DNA of 64,000 nucleotides from Montifringilla adamsi (Eukaryota > Chordata > Aves > Passeriformes > Passeridae), in the NCBI GenBank assembly GCA_017590115.1, contig JAGGNK010010226.1:3011732-3075731 (forward strand), given 5' to 3'. Under the pieces are notes generated by a model. That model was not told the origin of the DNA, did not search any database, and saw nothing but the letters and a program-made list of their open reading frames with translations. Numbering within the stretch: position 1 is the first letter of the stretch; each line of letters begins with the position of its first letter. The translations under genes were made by a program, and so were the position numbers. Of this stretch, positions 13,284-24,392 are shown one piece after another.

Positions 13284-14894
13284 CTTAGATGTGTGTCACA
13301 ATCTAATGCCACATATTTATGGAAGCACTGTTTTCACTGCTCAGTAGGGATAACCCAGGAAACACCCAAACCTCCCCTGTTTTTACAGAATGTAAAAGCC
13401 CATTTTACATGGCTACATTTAATATTTATGTATTTGTATATTTTAATATTTGTAATATTATATATTTATATGGCCCATTTACATTATACATGTAGCAAGC
13501 CTTGCACATTCTTCTTCATTTTTCTTTTCCTCCTGCCAACCTGTATTAATGAGGTGGTAGATACAGGAAGGAAATTACATACTGCCTACACATGTTATTT
13601 CAGAATAAGGATTCCAAGAAGGACTTGGAATAAAATGCCCTTCACATGCTTTAGTTTAAACCCATCTCTCTTCTCTAATGGTTATTAGATTGGCTTCTCT
13701 TTTACACTTTGCAATAGGCATATCAATTTTCTGGATTTTACAGTAATTTTATATCATGTTTGTTCCTAACCATTGCATCCACCTTCCATCAATTGCATTT
13801 TTCTGAGGTACTGACAGGGAGAAGCCACTTTCCTGAACACAAGGAGAGGGAAATACATGCCATGGGTAATTTCATGGACATGGAACAACATCATGCCACT
13901 GGTGCCTGAAATTTAGCTGTTAACTGTGGGTGCTGCAGGGCTGCTTTTTATCATGGGTGTCAAATTTACAAGAATTTTACCATAGAATTCCTTTAATGTT
14001 GGCTACAGTTTTCATTTCTGGAAAGTATCAGAGGGATGCAGGGCAATGTATCCCTCCCCATGTACAGGGATTTGTCTTTCAAAGCTGGAGCTATTATGGA
14101 TGATGGGCTGTAGTTCACCAACAATCAAGATGTCACAGAACTACAAAGCATTTCTTTCCTTGCATGTCATATAAGTAAGATAAAATTGAATTTTAAACTA
14201 AGTAATTAGTTTATTTTTTTTCCTTCCACTAATTTAATGCTCAGATCTTGATGGCGACTTCTAACTCCACAGACTAAAGAAATTAAGTGACATAATTTCA
14301 TCACTTGGAACCTATACAATCTTGTCCTCCATGCTCATACAAGAAAAAGCTAAACATTTGAGCAGATAATCACAACTATGCTACAGTTGCACCTAAAAAA
14401 GTACTTTTAGTCATTAGAAATACAGGTCTAGAGTATTATCATGCACAAATTAACCCTTTCCCAACAATAACTGCAGACACTGTCCAACTTAAAGTAACTA
14501 GTTTATTAACTAAATATCCAAATTAAAATGGTAGGAAAAAAAGTATTTGAGTATGACTTATTACAACTGTAGCAAGAGTAGGGATTTTACATGCATTAAT
14601 TTGGCAAGATTTGACATACAGTAGTTGTATTTTCCCAAAGGGAGAGCCAAAATCTGGCCAGATCTGTCATGGTTTTGTAAGTGTGCCAGATACGACACAG
14701 AAGAGATGTGATTAATTATCTGAAGAATTATACGTGTGCGTATTTCCATGAAACAGCCAAAATCACCCTTATACAAATTCTACCAACAGCCATCTCGCTG
14801 GGCGATCAGAAAAATCTTACAGGAGCAGTTCCACATCATAGTAAAATCTGAAAAAGTTCTACCATGTACTAATAAAACTGAGAAACACCCAAGC

Positions 14895-14983
14895 CAAAAT
14901 AAAAAAGGAATAAAAAAAACCCCCAAAAAACAAAACAAAAACCCAACCAACAACAACAAAAAAACCCCAAACAAAACCCCAAC
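14895..14983. repeat. A/C-only low-complexity tract
   Basis: The plus strand is almost purely A and C; from 14912 to 14983 there is no G or T at all. It consists of A runs separated by CCC, CCCC or CAAC. The 71-codon minus-strand frame here, rich in Phe, Leu and Val, is an artefact of this composition. Confidence 0.85.
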
Positions 14984-15370
14984 ATTTACTAACATTTATT
15001 TTTCATAATGGAGTGAATTTTAAATTGCTTCCTCATTCAGTTTCTCCTTATTTTCCAATAAAAAACTATGCATAAGAAGCAGCTTTAGTATTAGAAATCC
15101 AAGAAAAAGTGTGTGTTTCAACAATTTGTTAATAAGGAAACATTTTAACTGGAAACTCCTCTCAGTGCTGTTTTTTTAAATCTCTCCTTTCTTTACGAAC
15201 TACAGTAATTGAAAATACTTTTGTTCTCCTATTTTTTGTTGTATCTAGGAAAGGAAAACAATAGCCTTCCAAACTGAGCTACATGAATAATTGTCATAAT
15301 AAGTCATAATGATGACAACAAAAATAAGTTGAAAGATAGTATTTTAGTAAGTTTGACACCTAAACACTAT

Positions 15371-15404
15371 GTGTGTGTGTTTAGACATACATATACACAC
15401 ACAC
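15371..15404. repeat. GT/CA inverted dinucleotide repeat
   Basis: A (GT)5 run at 15371-15380 is followed about 15 bases later by an (AC)5 run near 15395-15404. Together they can pair as a hairpin. Confidence 0.7.
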
Positions 15405-15502
15405 TCTATCTTGTTAGATGATATTTTCCAATTAAGCTTGAGTTACAGGAAAACAGTATTTTATACATGTTATCGTGCAGCCTCAGTGTGACTGTGACTA
15501 TA

Positions 15503-15522
15503 AAGGAATTCCAGAATTCCTT
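15503..15522. repeat. Near-perfect 20-bp palindrome with STAT-like core
   Basis: AAGGAATTC and GAATTCCTT are exact reverse complements separated by two bases. The centre reads TTCCAGAA, which fits the TTCN2-4GAA pattern known for STAT factors. Function is not shown. Confidence 0.5.
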
Positions 15523-16602
15523 AGGCACAGTTCTGATTTTTGTGCCTTGGAGAAGACATAAAACAATTGTTTTATGGTCAATCAGTGAAGTCTTTAGAAG
15601 GCCCTGCTGGGGAAACTGCTACTGCCATCTGTAGTGAAACTGTATAGGCATAACTAAAATGAAGCACAAGATATTCTTCCTTTATAAACTCAGACCTGCA
15701 GGAGTAATTCCTGTGAACAGCCACCTGCTCCTACAAGCCATTTGTTCCTTTTGTAAAATGGATGTTAGCTCCATTTTAACTTCTAAGTGAGAAATTCATG
15801 ACATTGGCTGACCATTCACGCAGCATTTATTTGTGAAAATCACGAATATTGCTACACTTCAAAATAATAACACATCATTCCATTGTCATCCACCTTAGAT
15901 GGTGCCATAGAAACATTCAAACTGTGAGACACGAGAATAAAAGACATAAGGAAATTAGAAAGATTTTGTTGATATTTTTTGATCCACACACTGTATAGTA
16001 GCCCATATCCGACCTCCCTGGTCATCTCATGGCCTTTGAAGCCATAAGAACATCCAGCAGCCACAACAGACAGGAAGGTTTATCCTTAGCTATTCCAGAC
16101 AGATCAACCACTCTAAAGTCTGGCATTTTCCCCCTGGGGAATGACATCATCAAACTGCCTTGAGATACCACCAGTTGTTTCCATCAGACAGTGTGAGGCC
16201 ACTTTGGACCTGTACTTCAGCTGTCTCCGTGCTGAGCTGCATCCCTACGGCTCCTCTCATAAAGTGCTAAAGTTGTGCTCCAAAGTGGAAAAGAAAAACA
16301 TACTTGAAACAGGTAAATTGCATAAGTTACTTTCAGTTTTGCTTCCTTCTGGATATGCAACAAATATCAGAGAATGTCTGGGAATGTTAAGTGGGAATTT
16401 TCTGACTAAGAACTACAGTCAGCATGTAGAGTAAATCTACATCAAAGTAGGGGGATTATGGAGGAGAAAAAAGCAGGATAAGGTGTAGTTCACATCTATA
16501 ATGCCAGTCCTCGTCTGCTGTATAGTTCTTCTGGGACTGTGAAATCTAGCACTTCCAACCAGTCCCAAATGCATACAGGACCTGTAATCATTGCTGGGCC
16601 TG

Positions 16603-16656
16603 AGTGCCAAGAGTGCCAAAACATGAGGCCAATGTGCCAATGGCACCTGAGTGCCA
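16603..16656. promoter_or_regulatory. Cluster of TGCCAA (NFI half-site-like) motifs
   Basis: GTGCCA occurs four times within about 55 bp, three of them as TGCCAA. A GGCCAA sits among them, and the middle copy forms TGCCAATGGCA, an 11-bp palindrome. TGCCAA/TTGGCA is the known half-site of nuclear factor I. Such clusters can also arise by local duplication. Confidence 0.25.
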
Positions 16657-19600
16657 TCATGTAAACAAAGATCATGACCTGTTTTGTCTCTAGTCAAATG
16701 ACAGTGAAATTCCACATTATGCGATAGCCAACCCAATAAACAGAGTCTTAATGGAGGGCCAACTGTAAATACAAACCTGTTCCCTCACCTCCCTTACAGT
16801 CATCCAGACTCTAAGATACAAATGTGCCTTTTTGTCCAGTTTCTGCACATTTACACTCTTCTAATGCCTAGAATTAACACTGTAAAATCACTGTTCAACT
16901 TGCAGTACGTTCCCAGGAGTTGATCCCAAACAGAAGAGTAAAGATCTCTTCTGAAGGGTGAAGGATGTCTAGGTATTTTGTAGTCATAAGACACTGCTTT
17001 CTAAGTGGTGTAACAAAAAAACATGGAAGGTGAAAATCAATTTCACAACTTTTTCTACCAAAACACACTTATTAGATCATAGGTATTAATTCAACAGTAC
17101 ATTTTTGAGAGTGTGATCTGATGCAATAGATTGATTTGATGCTAGAAATATGTTATGTGTGTTTGATGTCCATGATGTGAAATGTTCTGTTGGCTGTGTC
17201 CTCCCTGTAACCAAAATGGGAAGAGACTATTTAAATTACTTTTTCCACTTTTGCTATATTTATTGTGTACTCTCAACAAGGAGGTGTACTCTCAGTCCCA
17301 GCTGGTTACCAACTCACATTCATCAGGTTATTTTTACAGTAGTAACAATGTCATTTCTTGGGGTTTTTTTGGGTTTTTTTCCTCATTAAATAGTACATAG
17401 TTAATATCTTCAGAATTAAATTTTAAACCCTGAAATATTGTTCTTGTTTCAATGCCTAGATGTCTGGAATTATTTCTAGGCACTGGTCTGAATACTTGAA
17501 AAAGCAACAGAGGTAAATTAGCAGACCATATTTAGCCAACAAGTAACAACTTATATAAAGATCTTTCTATATTGAGACTACTTACAGTGAACAGCCTTAT
17601 CACTGCTGTAAAAGACATAAAATCATGCCCTTATGGGGTTTGGATCATTTGTACTTGTAAGAAACACATGTACTTTCATGTGTGGTAGCACAACTGGGAA
17701 ATTTGGTACTCCTTCTGCCCTGGGAAGAGCTGGCAGGCAGCACCCCACTGGAGCTGAGTAGCTGCAGATGCCAAGACTAAAGCAGGTTTCTAAAATCCTG
17801 CTTCTCCCTCACTTTTTAATAAATACCTCTGGTTTTATCTGTTCAAACACACTGCAATTGAAGAAAATTTGCATGTAGATAGGATGAGCAACAGCAGAGG
17901 GAAAACTCTAAGGCCATCTTGTCCTTAAAAGAAAAGAGTAAAATGGCCAGGACTGGGGCCTTAGACTGATGAAATTCAGAATTAAAACACAGACTTCCTC
18001 TCTGACCTTGAAAAAAGTCACTTTGCTTCTTAATCAGGTCTTAAAGTGGGAGTATTGACACATTCTCCTTCATTATCGATAAGGCCTGAAAGTCTGTCAG
18101 ATACCCCGGGAATTGTTAAAGTACATTACCATCAGTGTGACTTCTCTGAAATGACGACTTCAAATGGATCCCCACTTTACACACTGGGGCTTTACTTTGT
18201 ATAAATATATAAGTACGTACATGCATCTCTTTATAAAAAATGCTCAGGTTTATGTTTTTGTATTTCCCTGAAACTATCTCTGAAGTTTATTGTTGCAAAT
18301 AAAAGTATGAATTGTCTCCTGTATTTTTTTTCTTCTCTACCCTTACCTTCTGAGAGGTCACATTAACTGTCACTTACATGCACAGTTCTAGTTATGTTTT
18401 GTTTATGGCTTTTCAGCAGCTCTGTAATCCTAGAGGATGAAAATATTTTCCATTTGCCACAGTGACACGTGCTGCTGGAGAAGAAATACCAACAGCTGCC
18501 GACTTCCCTAATGGTGGGATCAGATAACACTCTCTTCAGGATTTCGGGTTATCTTTTTTCCTTAAAGGAAAAAGCAGGCTGTCCGGTTCATGTGTGACTG
18601 CTTTAGGACTATCATCCTCTGGATCAGGAGCAAGGGCTCACTGGTACAGACTCAGCCTATTTTAATCATCTCCTCCTGACCCAAATTTGCTGGCTTTAAA
18701 TTAGCCATATGTGCTCTATGTGAGTACTCAAGACTTCCGTCCTTTGCAGTTAAACAAACCCTTCAGAAGAAAAAGCAGCCTGCAGGTCAATGAAACTGAG
18801 GTGGTGAGTTACCATTCCCTTACTGGAGAGCTTTCAGTATTTGTCAGTGATATATTAGGTTCATAAAAAATAAAATTTCATTATTTAGGGTGTTTACTTT
18901 AGCTTGGCTCTGAGAGGCATTTGTGACCTTACAGAAGTACTTCATTGGAGGTCATTATTTGGACTAAACTCCAGATACAGAAAACAAAGAGCTCTATTCA
19001 TAACAACTGAGACAGCAATGTATTCACAAGAGAAATAAGCAAGAATTTTAAAATGTAGACTAAATAAAGTTCCTAATCTAGGAAAGCAACCCTGTAAAGC
19101 TAACTCTTTAAGCATATAATTATTTTCATTCTACGCAGCAGTTTATTCCACACAACTTTAAAAACACTTTAAAGTAATTTCTTCAGTTGAAGACTAGAAT
19201 TCCTCTCAGATTCCTTGATTACACATAGGATACACTATTTTAGAAAACAAAAATCCCCACTGCAATATCAGTGACCACTGCAGCTATCAAGAACATCTTA
19301 TTCTTGGCTCAGACTTCCAGTTATTCTTACCCAATGGCTAGAAGAACACAGGTCAGAAAGGGATGCAGCTTGCAGACAGGCAACTGGAATTAATTGAATC
19401 AACAATAAATGAGTGAACCAAGAGAGGGAAGTTTGTATTCCCAGGATATGCTATAGCAGGATAGTCTGTAAAACCTTGAGATCTGAATGAGCAGATCAGT
19501 TTTTAATGAATAATTCATCTTACTATCTTTTCAGCAATCAGCTCTACTGAAAATATCGAGTAAAAAGAACAAGCATTATTGGGGCAAGGACACTGCTCTG

Positions 19601-21091
19601 TTTTGTCATGAAAGATACATCAGTCTTTCCTGAGGAATACATAATCACCACTTACCTCAGGTGATCTCAGAAATATTAATGTGTTTCAAGGTACCTGCAA
19701 ACAGTTTCCAGACAGGTAGCACAAAAAAATTGAGAAGAGAATTGCTAAAGATCAGAAACTGTACAAAGACAATGAACTTTTGACTGACTTCCCTTCCCTT
19801 TATGGAAGCTGTGAAGAGTGGGTCAGTGCTGGAGAGGCCCTGGAGACTGATCTGTCAGTGAATATCAAGTCTAAGAAAAGTTTGGTATGGGACCTTTTCT
19901 GAGAGTCACCTCAAGCAAGTACTCACTGGTCATCATTAGCTTCCTCTCAAATGAAATGGGAATCCCTGTTAGGGCTGTGTAGTCTTATACAAACTGATTT
20001 GGTTGTGAAAAAAAATGAATCTGTAAATTTCACATTTGTTCTTGAAGACATAAAAGAATAACAAAAGTTCTCACCGGGAACCAAGCTAGCTTTGGATTAA
20101 ACAAACTTTGCCATTAAAATGTTACCCTGAAAGACCTTCAACAAACACCATTTTTAGTAAACACCAATGATATTCAAATGGAATATTTTAGCTTCCTCTG
20201 AAGTTGCTTCCTTTTCCATTCCTTCCAATTTTTTATGCCTTTATAACATGAAGGCTTTGTATAGAGATGGTTATTAAATGGTTGTTACACATCCTGCACC
20301 AAAGGGCTTACAAAGCCTTGGAGATATTTGTGGTATTGTGCTAATAATTGGTGAGACATGATAGCAAGAATAAATTACTTTCTAAAGAACATCCTTGGAA
20401 ATCCAACCCTCTTTCTGTCCTTGTTGAATGCAGGAGTTGAAAAGCATTACAAAGAGACAGGAAATAGTTTTCACTTTTACAGACATGGTAAAATGAAACC
20501 TATGTAATTCTTATGGGGCACACATTTCTGCATCTATATCTATTATTTTTAAGCCTTCACACTGTATGAAGACCACTGCTTTAACAGTGTGACCTAGTCC
20601 TTCTTCCTTCCAGATTAAAGAACAAAGTTGATTCAATTAAGTTAATTTTGTTTAAAATCACGGATATTTTCTTTTCTGTCACAGCAGGTTTAAAGGGAAA
20701 AAAAAATCTTCTGTTCTCCTAAAAGTTATATTAATATATTTTACTATATTATTTTTAGTCATTAAAGCAGATCTCCTTATCCTGCTGGATTTTTGTGTAT
20801 GATCAGCATTTTTACACTGGAGTGATGTTGATCCTATAAAGAAGGAAAGATCTTATTTTCCAGAAGGAATGCTACCAAAAAACTGAAAAACTTCTTTTTC
20901 TTGCTTTGAAGGGAAAGAGGAAAAACCTTTGCAACAGCTGCATGAAGCCAAGAATGTACTGTTCCCTGTATGTTCTTCACCTAATACAGAGTTGTTTTGT
21001 TGTTAACAAGTCCCTTTGCCATTGTTTTGGGGACTCAACAGTTCACATTTACCAGCTGGCTTGATTGCAGCAGGGGAAATCCTGACTTCAC

Positions 21092-21111
21092 TTACAAGTA
21101 TTTACAAGTAT
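21092..21111. repeat. Two-copy 10-bp tandem duplication
   Basis: TTACAAGTAT is repeated twice without a gap, followed by TT. It is a simple slippage product. Confidence 0.7.
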
Positions 21112-21730
21112 TTAAATCCTTGTTCCATGCAATTATCACAATAAACACATATATAAATATTTTAAAAAAATCTCAAAGTTCTTCAGAAAAAAACCACTTA
21201 CAGTCATTAATAACATATATGCTAGCAGTGCAATATACTAGAATACAAGTAATAAGGAATTTAATACATTTGCAACAGAATATTTATATATTTTCATTTG
21301 AAGCTTTCTGAGATACCATTAACTTTGGATTGCTGTCTGGGCATTTTCTGAAAGTTTAAGATTCAGCATTCTTAAAATGAAGGGATCTTTTCCCACCTTC
21401 TCAAACAAATAAAAATTCAAACCAACCCTTAGCAATTACACTGTTCTGATGTATGAAAACATCAAATCCGAAAGGGAAATTTCATTAAAGAGATAGACTC
21501 CTATGCATACAGGAACATGAGAAGCTGAAAAGCACAGAACACATTTAAGCACAGTTTCACTCTACACCTAAAGCATGTCACAAATGCCTTAAAAACCTTT
21601 AATCTTAGCTGCAGTTATCCCTCTGCCCTGTGGAGTATGAATTATCGAAGCACATGACATTAACCATGTTTTACTCTCTTTTTCAAGGAGCCACTAAGAT
21701 TTCAATTTGCTGATGCATAGAACTATTGAA

Positions 21731-21770
21731 TGCAGATCTCAATTTCCAAATGCAGATCCCAATTTCCAGT
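21731..21770. repeat. Two-copy 20-bp tandem duplication
   Basis: Two adjacent 20-base copies starting TGCAGATC match at 17 of 20 positions. The differences are a T/C change at position 9 and the last two bases. Confidence 0.8.
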
Positions 21771-22473
21771 GCTCACTGTATCTATTGTACAAGCTAAAAG
21801 GATTAGCCAGCATTAGCCCAGCATCCACAGGAAGCGTGATGCACAGTAAAACCTTAGGAATTCTCCAGGGAGGCAAAAGGTCCAAGTTGAGGCATGCATG
21901 ATTTCAAAGCAAATCTTGGCACAAATTAACTGCCTGACCTGCAAGATGAACAAGCATATAGTTTAATTAATTGCTCACCTTTTTGGAGACACACTGTTGG
22001 GGGTTTTTTTTTATATATAAGATAATATACTACTACCAGTTTTTATGGAGACAATCAAAGAAATCACACATTAAATTGCCTGGTGATGAATTAGGACTGC
22101 ATTTCACATTGCTCTCAGTCACTCTCATCAACACTGTTGATGTGAGATAAATATTTAAGTAACTTAATATCGCTGCAAAAATGAAGCAACTATAATCATT
22201 TGGAAGTACTTCTGGTTCTTACAGAGGTTCCTTTTTTTTGTCTCCTTGAAAATAAGGATAGAAATATAAACTGAGAAAGAAAAGATTTTAAAACCCTTGA
22301 TTAGACAAGATGTGAAATACCCAAATAATACTGTTCTATAAATAGTTTCTGTCACTTTCAGACTCCAGCAAATATAATCTAGGCTGACATCTGTAGAGTC
22401 TAGAGCCTGCAAGTCAGAAAAAGAAACAAGCCTTTTTCTCCCTACATAAGTAAATTCAAGGAATTTTGTCTTG

Positions 22474-22489
22474 TTTTTTTTTTTTTTTT
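22474..22489. repeat. Poly(T) run
   Basis: Sixteen consecutive T residues. No adjacent retroposed copy was recognised. Confidence 0.9.
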
Positions 22490-22683
22490 CCTACAGATAC
22501 ACACACATTTCTAATGTACGTGCTTAGAAGCAGAAATATGGTTTCTTTGGGTTTGTGGCACACAATGCATTTGACAATCTATTCTTTAACTTACAGTATG
22601 CACAAGGAAGCACTTTGATAATTTTAGATAGCAGCTTATAAAATGATGGCCAAGGAATGTAAGACAAAACTTATGGAAAATGC

Positions 22684-22707
22684 CAATTTCTTGTCCAATT
22701 TCTTGTT
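22684..22707. repeat. Two-copy 12-bp tandem duplication
   Basis: CAATTTCTTGTC is followed directly by CAATTTCTTGTT. One base differs between the copies. Confidence 0.75.
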
Positions 22708-22824
22708 CCTTCATGCAGTAAGCTTACAAACAGAAGACCTCCTTTACTGAGCTCCTATGATTTTTATTTTTACAAAACAGATAGATGTGTTGTTAGCCTA
22801 CTGGACAATTTTAGAGGCCTTTGT

Positions 22825-23033
22825 GGCTTTGTCCTGCCCAGGTGGGACTCCATCTGGAGTAGTGTCCGGCTTGAGTTCTCAGAACAGGACAGACACAGGC
22901 CTGTTGGGGCAGGTCCAGAGAGAGCCACATAAATGATCAGAGGGATGAAGCACCTCTCCTGTGATGAAAGGCTGAGACCATTTGGGCTCCTCACCCTGGT
23001 GAACAGAAGGCTACAAGGAGACCTTACAGTGGC
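22825..23033 (+). mobile_element. CR1 LINE fragment (end of reverse-transcriptase ORF)
   Basis: This is a decayed piece of the CR1 ORF2 C-terminal region in sense orientation. Recognisable landmarks are the 'gtgggactccatctggagta' segment, the 'agagagagccac' segment, and the run from 'atgatcagagggatgaag' through 'gaaaggctgaga' to 'ggagacctta'. In-frame stops and small changes show it is dead. It stops abruptly at about 23033, before the part of CR1 that precedes the 3' end. At that point the sequence switches to CR1 in the opposite orientation. The left edge is a gradual loss of similarity judged by eye. Confidence 0.85.
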
Positions 23034-23490
23034 CCTTCATCTTACAGCCATTTCCTCATCCAGTCACAGCATGTCCTTGTGAAAAGTCCTTCTCCAGCTT
23101 TCTTCTAAGCCCCCTTTACTGGAAGGCTGCAATAAAATCTCCCCAGATCCTTTTCTTCTCCAGGCTGTACAACCCCTACCCTTTCAGTCTGTCTTCATGG
23201 CAGAGCTGTTCCATCCCTCAGATCACCTTGGTGCCTCCTCTGGCCTGGCTCCAGCAGCTCCCTGTCCTTGCTGTGCTGGGAGCCCAGAGCTGGATGCAGC
23301 CCTGCAGGTGGGGTCTCAGCAGAGCGGGGCAGAGGGGCAGGATCCCCTCCCTGCCCTGCTGCCCACGGGGCTCTGGATGAGCCCAGGACATGGAGGTTAT
23401 GGCTCCCCTTTGGGCTGCAAATGCACATTGTCAAGTCACGTTGAGTTTTCATTCACAAACATGCCCGAGTCTTTCTCCCCCCAAAAAACA
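23034..23490 (-). mobile_element. CR1 LINE fragment, inverted
   Basis: Read on the minus strand, this runs through the last part of CR1 ORF2 in the normal order. It starts near 'gactcgggcatg', passes 'gcagccctgcaggtgggg' (as its complement) and 'agaaagctggagaaggac', and ends near 'gaggaaatggctgtaag'. It appears closer to the CR1 pattern than the plus fragment on its left. It covers some of the same CR1 region as that left fragment, so the two are not one element simply flipped. Its CR1 3' edge (plus position about 23040) corresponds to the point in CR1 where the plus 3' segment at 23540 begins. Open frames on both strands at 23195-23529 are shadows of this dead element. Confidence 0.85.
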
Positions 23491-23539
23491 GGTACAGACT
23501 TTTCAGCAGAGCCTGTAGTGTCAGAATGAGTCAGATGGT

Positions 23540-23777
23540 CTTAACCTAAAACAGGGTTAGTTCAGACTAAACATAAGCAATTAACTTTTCACAAGGAGAG
23601 TGGTGAAACACTGGAACAGATAATTATCCCACCCCTGGAAATATTCAAGGTCAGTTTGGATGGGAGTTTGAGCAACCTGGTTTACTTAAAGATGGCCTTC
23701 CTCATTGAAGGGAGAGGCTGAATTTTATTACCTTTGAAGATCCCTTCCAACCCAAACATTCTAAGATATTATGACTT
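23540..23777 (+). mobile_element. CR1 LINE 3' end
   Basis: The terminal part of CR1 in sense orientation. Landmarks are 'gagtggtgaaacactggaac', 'ttgagcaacctggttta', 'gatcccttccaacccaaac' and the degenerate terminal repeats 'attctaagatattatga'. CR1 3' ends characteristically carry short ATTCTATG-type repeats and no poly(A), which fits. Decay is moderate. Confidence 0.9.
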
Positions 23778-24324
23778 AAGCAAAATCATCCTAAAATCCA
23801 CTTTACTCACAAAGCTTGGAAGAGCTAGGAAAATGGTTCTGTGCTATTAAGAAGATAAAGTTTTTAGTAATCTAAATTCTGCCTTGGAATCTCTATAGCT
23901 ATTTCAGAAGTTCTAAGCAGCCCTGTAGTACACACATTAACACTGTCAGATTTTTATTCATTGCCTGTAGTTTTCCACTCAATTTTTAAAAGTGATTAGA
24001 GTCACCAACATCTGCTTTTTAATTTCAAGCATTTCTTTAATTCTTTTTGGACTATACTGTTTCATTGCAGTTCTTTCTCACCATTCTCAATCAATAAACA
24101 TATAAAATTGCTAGTTGATACAACCTATATGAAGCTCATTATAAATATAAAATGAATGAAACAGTATTTAAACAACTACTTTAACTAATGTCTTTACATG
24201 ACCAAATTCAGCAAATAAAAAATTACAGCTGCTTGATGTTCACTTCCCTACATCTCCTAAAAGACAAAGCAGAGACCCATTTGTACTTTTTTTTTTCATT
24301 TAGTCATTTAGAAGGGGCTGCACT

Positions 24325-24392
24325 TTTTTTGCAATTTTTTGGTTTTGTTCTGGTTGGATTTTTTTGTTGTTTTTTTTTTTTTTTTTTTTTTT
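24325..24392. repeat. T-rich tract ending in T23
   Basis: A stretch of T with a few G residues, ending in 23 consecutive T residues at 24370-24392. The lysine-rich and phenylalanine-rich open frames across it are composition artefacts. Confidence 0.9.

Larger units (their letters stand above)
13284..22824. other. Unique AT-rich non-coding DNA
   Basis: No gene is supported across this stretch. The 131-codon open frame from 13293 runs through AT-rich sequence with TATATTTA repeats and has no domain. Small features inside are listed separately: an A/C-only tract, a GT/CA inverted repeat, a palindrome, a GTGCCA cluster and short tandem duplications. The interval 16100-16740 has open frames on both strands (97 and 99 codons), neither recognisable. 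Confidence 0.65.

Noticed and set aside
13293..13688. 131-codon plus-strand open frame
   Set aside because: The middle is translated from TATATTTA-type AT-rich sequence, and no domain or family resemblance was seen.
23195..23529. Open frames of 85 and 110 codons on opposite strands
   Set aside because: Both lie in the inverted CR1 fragment. They are shadows of a dead retrotransposon.
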